From Polynucleobacter sp. AP-Titi-500A-B4 (GTDB taxonomy: Bacteria > Pseudomonadota > Gammaproteobacteria > Burkholderiales > Burkholderiaceae): DNA of 64,000 nt. Below, one piece after another: positions 56,956-64,000 of this stretch. The stretch's first letter is position 1. Each line of letters opens with the position of its first letter. The notes under the pieces were generated by a model. The model had not been told where the DNA came from, ran no database searches, and saw only the letters and a program-made list of their open reading frames with translations. The DNA is taken from contig NZ_CP061311.1 in the NCBI RefSeq assembly GCF_018688095.1, forward strand, positions 1,706,120 to 1,770,119, given 5' to 3'. Both the position numbers and the translations under genes were made by a program.

Positions 56956-59760
56956 TTAAACGCTAGAAGGTGCTTTAAAGATTTGTAGCCAGAGATCTAA
57001 GACACAAGCCCTGGCGTCTAGAAGATCGGATTCTCCGTTAAGGTCAATACGCGTTTTTTCTGCACCATCTAAACGTAAGCGATGTTGACGCGCCCTTAAA
57101 AGACGATAGGCATCCCCAGCTTGAGCAGCGATACTGCTATCGATCAGACCAACTTCACCAGCAATCCCCAGCAATGCAATATTGCCAAGATTACTAATCA
57201 GTTGTGGATACTGATGTGAATACGCCAGAACTAAGAACTGGACAATAAATTCAATATCTACCATGCCACCAGCATCATGCTTTAAATCAAAATGACCGGT
57301 GCCATTAGGATGCCCTTCATGCACCTTGCGGCGCATATCCAAAATCTCGGTACGCAAATGATCGACATTGCGATTCTGACTCAAGACCTCAGAACGCACA
57401 CCATCAAACTCAGAGCCTACGGTCAGATTGCCAGCAGCAAAGCGAGCACGGGTTAAAGCCTGATGCTCCCAAACCCAAGCAGCATTGTCACCTTCGCGCA
57501 TCTGGTATTTCTTAAACGCTTCTACGTTGGTCACTAAGAACCCAGCCGAACCATTAGGGCGCAGACGAGTATCAATTTCAAACAAACTACCTGTAGCCGT
57601 AAATGTCGTAAGCCAATTAATCATGCGTTTGGCTAAGAGCGCATAAATCTCTTGGGCTGTGTAATCATTCTCGCTCGCCTGATATAGAAATACCAAATCC
57701 AGATCAGAGGCGTAGCCCAATTCTTTGCCTCCCAGCTTGCCGTATGCTATGACAGCAAAAGCAGGAACAGCATCAGCAGTTAAGCCAAATTTTTTCGCGA
57801 CAGAAGGCCAAACTCGCTCAAGAGTAACTTGCAAAATCAGATCCGCTAATGCAGATAAATGATCACTGACTCTTTCCACCGGCAACGCGTGCTCTACACC
57901 TACCCCTAAATCGGCCAGCAGTGTAATAAAGGTTTCGGTGTGATGGGTGACGCGCAAGATATCCATTGCCTGCTCTGAGCCATCACCATCAGACATAACG
58001 TCATCTAAGCGAACATTTAAATTTGCTTTTACTTCACGCCAATAGTTATCAGGATGCTCTATCAGTGATCTCTCAGTTCGAGAGTTCAGGAGATAGTCCA
58101 ACAAGTGTGGGTGCAAGGTCAGGTACTGCGCACCCCACTGGGAAGAGCGCAATAAAGCCAACACATTAAATAAGGCTCTTGGATATTCAGCCAAGATCGA
58201 TAGATAAGCGCTGCGCCTAGCAATAGCCTCAAGTAAATCAAAGAAACGCAATAAGGCTTGATCTGCAGTGGTCTTATTGGCGGTATCTGCCATCAAAATC
58301 TCTGCAGCACTCCGTATTAAGTTATCGAAAATCAGGCGACTTTTTTCTGGTAACTGCTTCGCTTTTGAACTCGTAATCCACGCCTGCCAACGCATTAAAG
58401 ACAGTGGGAACCATGCTACATCTGGCTCCCAATCTTCAACTAGCGGAGCAAGATCAAGACGTTTTTCATCATCCAGTAGAAACGCTTTTTCAAATAAGCG
58501 TGCGACATTATTTTGATGATGCCCTAGCTCGGCTAAAAAACTTGACTCATCCGAAAAGTCCATGGCAACTGCTAAGCGTGAACGTGCAGCCTCATCATCT
58601 GGTAAGTAATGGGTTTGCTGATCATCCCAAACCTGAATGCGGTGCTCAAGTCGCCTCAGAAAAATATAGGCAGCTTGCAGCTCATCTACCTCTTGTGCTG
58701 GTAATATGCCGCGCTGTTTAATGAGATTGAGAGCCTGTAAAGTGGGTTGCACTCTAAAACGAGGATCAGTGCCACCGCGCATGAGCTGAAACATTTGTGC
58801 TAGAAACTCAATTTCCCGAATGCCACCCCGTCCTAGCTTGATATCGTGAGAGCGACCCTCATGGCCACTTGATCGTTTCTCGGCTTCGTGTTGAATTTGC
58901 GCATGCAAGTCTCGAATGGATGCTATAACCCCGTAGTCGAGGTGCCGGCGATACACAAATGGCCGAATGAGTTGTTCAAGGGCTTTTTCACAATAAGGAA
59001 AATCATGCGAGCTAGGTAATGGCGCGATGAGCCTACCTTTAATCCAAGCATAACGCTCCCACTCGCGACCTTGAACCAGCAAATATTCCTCAAGCATATC
59101 GAGACTACATACCAAGGGACCAGAATCGCCATTAGGTCGCAAGCGCATATCCACCCGGAACACAAAACCATTCGCATCCAGTTCAGACAATACTTTCATG
59201 AGGCGCTTGCCTAAACGGGTGAACCATTCATGATTCGATAAGCTTTTTGGTCCGCCCCGTGTCTCACCCTCATGCTCATACAAAAATATCAAATCAATAT
59301 CGGATGAGAGATTAAGCTCATACCCACCCAACTTACCCATGCCCACTACCATCAACGGCATCTCACTATTGGTTGAATCACTCCAGGGAAGGCCAAAGCG
59401 AGCTCGCAAATCTTGGCGAATGCATGCAATGGAATCTGCGATTGCCAACTGAGCAAAATGGCTCAGGCTATGCGTAACCTCATCTAAATTGGCCATGCCA
59501 TTGAGGTCGCGAAAAGCTAGCCACAGCATCAGACGTTGACGAGCCAAGCGCAAATCGGCCATAAATTGCGCCTCATCATGGTCGCCATCCAGGCCGTCAA
59601 TCTTGCAGGCCTCCAGCAAACTCTGAATTCCCGATAAATCAATTTTTTGGGATCCATGGGCTTTGAGCCACTCACGCCACTCAGGTTTGGCATAGAGCCA
59701 ACGACGAGCGTAATTAGAATGCCGCTCTAAAAACTCAATTTGCCTAGAAAATTCATCCAT
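56956..59760 (-). CDS. glnE: Bifunctional glutamine synthetase adenylyltransferase / adenylyl-removing enzyme
   Basis: This 934-residue enzyme adds or removes AMP on glutamine synthetase in response to nitrogen status, with PII as partner. Two nucleotidyltransferase domains are visible: the first with GMGKLGGYELNLSSDIDLIF near residue 145, the second with YGKLGGKELGYASDLDLVF near 675, each followed by helical regions (RLGRGGIREIEFLAQ, KHDAGGMVDIEFIVQFL). The length is close to E. coli GlnE. It faces yhdP divergently. Confidence 0.97.
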   Translation of the reverse strand: MDEFSRQIEFLERHSNYARRWLYAKPEWREWLKAHGSQKIDLSGIQSLLEACKIDGLDGDHDEAQFMADLRLARQRLMLWLAFRDLNGMANLDEVTHSLSHFAQLAIADSIACIRQDLRARFGLPWSDSTNSEMPLMVVGMGKLGGYELNLSSDIDLIFLYEHEGETRGGPKSLSNHEWFTRLGKRLMKVLSELDANGFVFRVDMRLRPNGDSGPLVCSLDMLEEYLLVQGREWERYAWIKGRLIAPLPSSHDFPYCEKALEQLIRPFVYRRHLDYGVIASIRDLHAQIQHEAEKRSSGHEGRSHDIKLGRGGIREIEFLAQMFQLMRGGTDPRFRVQPTLQALNLIKQRGILPAQEVDELQAAYIFLRRLEHRIQVWDDQQTHYLPDDEAARSRLAVAMDFSDESSFLAELGHHQNNVARLFEKAFLLDDEKRLDLAPLVEDWEPDVAWFPLSLMRWQAWITSSKAKQLPEKSRLIFDNLIRSAAEILMADTANKTTADQALLRFFDLLEAIARRSAYLSILAEYPRALFNVLALLRSSQWGAQYLTLHPHLLDYLLNSRTERSLIEHPDNYWREVKANLNVRLDDVMSDGDGSEQAMDILRVTHHTETFITLLADLGVGVEHALPVERVSDHLSALADLILQVTLERVWPSVAKKFGLTADAVPAFAVIAYGKLGGKELGYASDLDLVFLYQASENDYTAQEIYALLAKRMINWLTTFTATGSLFEIDTRLRPNGSAGFLVTNVEAFKKYQMREGDNAAWVWEHQALTRARFAAGNLTVGSEFDGVRSEVLSQNRNVDHLRTEILDMRRKVHEGHPNGTGHFDLKHDAGGMVDIEFIVQFLVLAYSHQYPQLISNLGNIALLGIAGEVGLIDSSIAAQAGDAYRLLRARQHRLRLDGAEKTRIDLNGESDLLDARACVLDLWLQIFKAPSSV

Positions 59761-59801
59761 ACCCCCATCTTAATACCGACCTAAATTCAAGCTCCAGATG
59801 C

Positions 59802-59831
59802 TTGGCGGTCATGCAGAGCCTGACGGATAAT
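59802..59831 (+). promoter_or_regulatory. Predicted yhdP promoter, leaderless
   Basis: The -35 box TTGGCG (59802-59807), 18 bases and the -10 box GATAAT (59826-59831) end seven bases before ATG 59839. Confidence 0.55.
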
Positions 59832-59838
59832 AGAGCCC

Positions 59839-62800
59839 ATGCTGCAAAACATCATTCCGCCTCGCCTCAAGAGCATGCTTGCAAAACGTCCTCCAGGTTT
59901 GGGTGCTGGGTGGCGTAAGCGTGTCTTGATTCTGGCTGGTTTTGTTATAGCGTTTTTTATTCTTGGCCACATTGGCGTTCGTTATGTCATTTGGCCTCAA
60001 ATTGAAAAGTCCAAGGCTTCTGTTGAAAAACTCATTGGCGCTCGCGTCGGCGTAAATGTTTCAATAGAGGATCTGCGAGTTTCTTGGACGGGAATTAGGC
60101 CCGCCTTTGAAATGGATGGTCTGCGCTTCAGCGGATCAGATCAATCGAAGCCATTACTCATGATCGATAAGATTTATGGCGAGCTCAGCTGGAAATCTTT
60201 TTATCACCTAGCGCCGTATTTCCATGAAATTCATTTTGAGGGCGCAGAGATTTATGCGCTACGAAATGCGAAGGGTGCCATTACGATTGCCGGAATTTCA
60301 ATTGATGGCGGTACCAGTGATTACTCTGCAGAAAATTGGCTATTTGCACAAGATGCAATTGAAGTCAGCAAGGTAAAACTCATCTGGGATGATCAACTCA
60401 ATAAAAAAACGCCAGCTACCGTTGAGATTTTGAACTTGTCTCTTTATAACGGCATCCGCAGCCACGAAGGCTCACTCACGACAACCACCCCATGGACCAA
60501 AGGCACAACGCAAGTCAAGGTGGACTTCGTACATCATCTTGGTGGTCAAGCAGGTAACTGGCATGACTGGATTGGCACCGTCTCGTGGAATTTGACAGAC
60601 CTAGATCTCAAGCAAATAGCCAAAGACTTTAAGCTCAGCCTCAATACTCTAGAAGGGGTGCTGAGCTCAAAAGGAAAAATCAAGATTGATAACGCCAAGC
60701 CAGATGGTGGTGAATTTTTTGTCGCAGTTGATGACCTTGTAGTGCAATCTTCCAAAAGTGAAGATGCGATTGCATTGGGAAGGCTCGAGGCCAACCTTCT
60801 TCAAGAAACAAATGATGGCTTAATCTCCATTTCTACAAAAACATTTGCATGGCGGGATGTAGAGAGTCCAAAATCTGCGCCACTAGAAAATCTCAGTCCA
60901 ATGACCTTTCGTTGGCGACCTCCCGGTGCCGATGGAGAAATCAAAGAATTTGGATTTTCTTCCCCTAAGATTTCAGTAGAAGATGTTGCCTTATTTGCAC
61001 TCAATCTACCGCTCTCCAAAAAAGTTCATCAATGGATCAAGACCTCCCAAGCTGAGGGCGATCTAGAGAATTTGGATATTCATTGGTCCGAAAGTAAATC
61101 TGCTTTATCTGCACTAAACATTCCTGGCGGCTGGTTTAAATCCAATAAGCTGGACTTCACGATTAGTGCCAAACTGATCAACCTTAGCTTTATTGGCATC
61201 AATAAATCGATCCCCTCCGTCTCCAATTTATCTGGCTTTATTTCTAGCAATCAAAAAGAAGGTAGCTTTACCCTGAACTCCAGCAACCTTGGGTTAGAGA
61301 TCTATGACTTCCTGGAAGACCCGAAAATTCACCTTGACAGCGCAGATGGACAAATCAGTTGGGCTAAACAAAAAGGGCATTGGGTCGTTAGCACCAAAAA
61401 ACTTTCTTTAAGTAATCCCGACATCACTACCAACCTCAGCCTTAACTACATCATTGGCAATCCCAAAGAGGCTGACTTTATGGCCTTAGATATGAACTTC
61501 GTAAAGGCCAATACAAAAACTGCATATCGCTATTTACCAGTTGGCATGGGCAAGGATGCAAGGGTATATCTCAGCAAAGCATTTGATGCAGGCCTTATTC
61601 AAAATGGGCAACTTCATATTAAGGGTGATCCCAATCAAGTTCCATTCCCAGATAAGCAACAGGGTGAGTTCAGTCTAAATCTTCCGATTGCAGGGGCAGC
61701 CTTTACGCCTGTTCCACAACTCCCAAGGAATCAAGGGACTTGGTCTACCTTTACCAACGTGAATGGTAATGTTGCAATGACCAACTCAAACTTTACAGTT
61801 GATATTACAAAAGCCAACTACAAACAGGTCGCTTTAAATACATTTCATGCCGAAATTCCTAATGTTAGCGCTAAACAATTAACTCTTGCCGTAAGTGGTA
61901 ACGCCCAAGGTCAAGCATCTGAGATGTTGGAATATTTCTACGCCTCTCCTAGCGGAAAAAAACAAGAAAAGCTTGAGCAAAATCTGCGCGTCAGTGGGCC
62001 AGTCAATCTCAATCTTGGCTTAAAGGTTCCCCTATCGGGTTCTGCTGAAACCAATGTTGATCTGAAGTTAACGCTTCCTGGCAATAAAGCGGAATGGGGC
62101 AGCATTCCGCCGTTTGAAAATCTCAAAGGCAATATCCGGATCACCGAGAACAACCCTGAATTTGAAGATATTTCCGCAAACTTTCTTGGTGGCTCGATCA
62201 AAATTAGTAGCACTGACCAAAATAGTAATAAGCAAAATTTCAACATTACAGGCGACATTCAAGCTAATTTTGTAAAAGACTATTTCGCAAAAACTTCACG
62301 CTCGCAACTTAGTCCAATACTGAATGCCATGAATGGCTCGGTTAAATATGATGGCACTATTAGCTTCAATAAATTAGGTAGCGACTCTAATATCCATTTT
62401 GATCTTCGGAACTGGTCAATGAATGCGCCACTTCCAGCTAAGAAATTAGCCGGGACCCCCTTGTCCGGAAACGTCAACATAAAAACTTTCAGCAATGACA
62501 AAACAAGCCCTAATCAACTGAGCTGGACTGGAAAAATTGGTGATCTCTACACCATCCAGGGGGTTCTGAATCACGATGATGAGCTACGTTATGGTCTTGG
62601 GATTGGCGCGGTACCTAGCCTTCCCCAACAAGGCTTTCACCTGAGCCTTATCAGCAACGAACTCAACCTCGATGCATGGCAGGATTTCCTAGAATCCAAG
62701 ACAGTTGCGCGAGTGCAAGATACAGAAGCAAGTTCTAGCAATGTTCAAATTACTGCGCAGGTCAAAAAGCTGACATTACTGGAGCGTCATTGGCAAGATG

Positions 62801-63966
62801 TGAATGTCGTCGCAAATAAAAAGAAGGGTGCGTGGGAAATGCGGTTGGGCTCGCAACAAGCTGCGGGCCAAATTCAATACTATGAGGCTGATAAGACCAA
62901 CACTAGTGGCCTTATCAGCGGACGCCTTACCAAACTCAAAATCCCTGAGTCAATCCCTGATCCTACTGCAAATACAGCCACCAAGAAACCAGTAAGTCCT
63001 GCTTTAATTCCCAGCCTAGATTTAACGATCGATGATCTCTCCTGGTCAAAAGCGCAACTTGGTCAGGTCAAACTGAAAACTAGGACGAATGAAAACACTT
63101 TGAAAGTGGATTCTATTCAGTCCAATAATCCACAGGGCTCAAGTACTGTCACAGGCCAATGGATTGGAGCAACAAAAAACACCGTTGATCATAGCGTTCT
63201 CAATATCAATATGGACGTTAAGGACGCTGGTCAAATTATTGCGCATTGGACTGCCCAAAAATCCATTGAAGGTGGTCAAGGAAAAGTGAGTGCGAATGCG
63301 GAGTGGGATGGTTCACCCTTTAATCCAAAGTTCGAAACCCTCTCAGGAAAGGCCAGTCTTAATCTTGAAAAGGGACGCCTACTGGAAGTGAACACTAGTG
63401 GCGCAAAGCTTTTAGATGTTCTTAGCCTCCAGAGCTTATTTAGATTTGCAACATTAGACCTACAAGGCAGTCTAGGCAATATTGTGACTAAGGGCACGCC
63501 CTTTAACTCCATTACAAGCAACTTTGATATTAGTAATGGTGTTGCCCAAACCAATCAATTTAATATGAACCTTGATCAAGCACGCGTAGCGATGAGTGGT
63601 CAAATTAATATTCCAAAACAGACGCAGGATTTACGGATCACGATCTTCCCTACGATTGACGCTACTGCAGGTTCGCTTGCTGCCTTTGCAATCAACCCGA
63701 TCGTCGGCTTAGGCGCTTTAGTTGGCCAGTACCTTCTGACAAGTCAGATCAACCGTAGCCTGCAATCAGATTATTTAGTACAAGGCTCTTGGGACGACCC
63801 CGAGATCGTGCCCTTGGATCAAAAAGGTCAGCCAATAGATTCTAAAACGTTTAATTCTATTCGCAGCAAAGAATTGCTCAAAGAACAGAGCAAGCCTAGC
63901 TCCAATACCACCCCAAACTCAGCACCCCAAAATAATTTAGGCAGTCCCGCTAAAACTTCCAACTAA
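59839..63966 (+). CDS. YhdP family AsmA-like envelope protein
   Basis: This 1375-residue protein has a single N-terminal membrane anchor at about residues 29-50 (LILAGFVIAFFILGHIGVRY) and a very long periplasmic part of beta-rich AsmA-like repeats (DUF3971 and AsmA-like C-terminal region), then a low-complexity Ser/Asn/Pro tail. YhdP-type proteins bridge the inner and outer membrane and carry phospholipids outward. The length fits the family (about 1260-1400). It follows the glnE divergence and is followed within six bases by a further gene, as in relatives. Confidence 0.9.
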   Translation: MLQNIIPPRLKSMLAKRPPGLGAGWRKRVLILAGFVIAFFILGHIGVRYVIWPQIEKSKASVEKLIGARVGVNVSIEDLRVSWTGIRPAFEMDGLRFSGSDQSKPLLMIDKIYGELSWKSFYHLAPYFHEIHFEGAEIYALRNAKGAITIAGISIDGGTSDYSAENWLFAQDAIEVSKVKLIWDDQLNKKTPATVEILNLSLYNGIRSHEGSLTTTTPWTKGTTQVKVDFVHHLGGQAGNWHDWIGTVSWNLTDLDLKQIAKDFKLSLNTLEGVLSSKGKIKIDNAKPDGGEFFVAVDDLVVQSSKSEDAIALGRLEANLLQETNDGLISISTKTFAWRDVESPKSAPLENLSPMTFRWRPPGADGEIKEFGFSSPKISVEDVALFALNLPLSKKVHQWIKTSQAEGDLENLDIHWSESKSALSALNIPGGWFKSNKLDFTISAKLINLSFIGINKSIPSVSNLSGFISSNQKEGSFTLNSSNLGLEIYDFLEDPKIHLDSADGQISWAKQKGHWVVSTKKLSLSNPDITTNLSLNYIIGNPKEADFMALDMNFVKANTKTAYRYLPVGMGKDARVYLSKAFDAGLIQNGQLHIKGDPNQVPFPDKQQGEFSLNLPIAGAAFTPVPQLPRNQGTWSTFTNVNGNVAMTNSNFTVDITKANYKQVALNTFHAEIPNVSAKQLTLAVSGNAQGQASEMLEYFYASPSGKKQEKLEQNLRVSGPVNLNLGLKVPLSGSAETNVDLKLTLPGNKAEWGSIPPFENLKGNIRITENNPEFEDISANFLGGSIKISSTDQNSNKQNFNITGDIQANFVKDYFAKTSRSQLSPILNAMNGSVKYDGTISFNKLGSDSNIHFDLRNWSMNAPLPAKKLAGTPLSGNVNIKTFSNDKTSPNQLSWTGKIGDLYTIQGVLNHDDELRYGLGIGAVPSLPQQGFHLSLISNELNLDAWQDFLESKTVARVQDTEASSSNVQITAQVKKLTLLERHWQDVNVVANKKKGAWEMRLGSQQAAGQIQYYEADKTNTSGLISGRLTKLKIPESIPDPTANTATKKPVSPALIPSLDLTIDDLSWSKAQLGQVKLKTRTNENTLKVDSIQSNNPQGSSTVTGQWIGATKNTVDHSVLNINMDVKDAGQIIAHWTAQKSIEGGQGKVSANAEWDGSPFNPKFETLSGKASLNLEKGRLLEVNTSGAKLLDVLSLQSLFRFATLDLQGSLGNIVTKGTPFNSITSNFDISNGVAQTNQFNMNLDQARVAMSGQINIPKQTQDLRITIFPTIDATAGSLAAFAINPIVGLGALVGQYLLTSQINRSLQSDYLVQGSWDDPEIVPLDQKGQPIDSKTFNSIRSKELLKEQSKPSSNTTPNSAPQNNLGSPAKTSN

Positions 63967-63972
63967 ATTCCT

Positions 63973-64000
63973 ATGAGCACATCGGCTACCCTGAAAATCG
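63973..64000 (+). CDS. Start of a further gene (cut by window end)
   Basis: An ATG six bases after the yhdP stop opens a frame reading MSTSATLKI before the window ends. In related genomes a carbon-nitrogen hydrolase gene follows yhdP, so this is a likely identity, but nine codons cannot prove it. Confidence 0.4.

Noticed and set aside
1..64000. Search by eye for tRNA, rRNA, tmRNA, CRISPR repeats, insertion-sequence ends and phage genes
   Set aside because: None was found; the window is core chromosome throughout.

Overview
The window is a dense housekeeping segment of a bacterial chromosome. The protein sequences, the order purM-perM-hda-HAD-pcnB-folK-panB, the hemH-hrcA/nadK-recN block beside grpE-dnaK-dnaJ, and the modest GC content point to a streamlined betaproteobacterium of the Burkholderiaceae, most likely Polynucleobacter. 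This assignment is inference from recall and was not checked against a database. I see no rRNA, tRNA, CRISPR array, insertion sequence, prophage or integron, and no stretch above 300 bases without a gene. The longest gap, about 286 bases, is between clpS and cspA and holds the cspA promoter and leader.

Layout: 1-1634 end of valS and galU. 1714-4580 tusA and alaS on the minus strand. 4712-6695 tctB-tctA membrane subunits without a binding protein. 6781-8553 glnS, overlapping the end of a minus-strand SDR gene. 9458-11744 a ferredoxin-type reductase and argD. 11746-16500 a full branched-chain amino acid ABC transporter (livJ, then livHMGF) on the minus strand. 16530-17921 ispH and an SlpA-type FKBP. 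17952-19215 radC and rpmB-rpmG. 19300-22712 desaturase, an RsmB-like methyltransferase and purN on the minus strand. 22752-29302 a plus-strand run ribF-ileS-lspA-coaBC-dut-exported deaminase. 29363-32292 a small histone-Hc1-like gene, clpA and clpS on the minus strand. 32579-33319 cspA and an exported DUF192 protein. 33330-36712 an exported hydrolase, ppnP, argG and argF on the minus strand. 36865-40073 DUF3579, rpsT (minus), murJ and SirB1. 40084-43922 dedA, miaA, purM and perM. 43933-48200 hda to panB. 48201-54309 the heat-shock block dnaJ, dnaK, grpE, hemH, hrcA on the minus strand. 54347-56949 nadK-recN. 56956-59760 glnE (minus). 59839-63966 a giant YhdP/AsmA-like gene, followed by the first codons of one more gene.

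No new defence, mobile or biosynthetic system is visible. The most interesting signal is regulatory. At nine genes a hexamer within one mismatch of the -10 box TATAAT ends 5 to 7 bases before the start codon, and no Shine-Dalgarno sequence is present. These genes (alaS, glnS, the FKBP gene, purN, clpS, the DUF192 gene, miaA, nadK, yhdP) are therefore predicted to make leaderless mRNAs. In alaS the -10 box lies inside a perfect 14-bp palindrome touching the start codon. Other points are two near-consensus sigma-32 promoters (dnaK, grpE) beside hrcA, terminators that split grpE from dnaK and livJ from livHMGF, a glnS terminator buried in the opposing gene, a small histone H1/Hc1-like protein downstream of clpA, and a cytidine/guanine-deaminase-fold protein with a Tat-like signal peptide.
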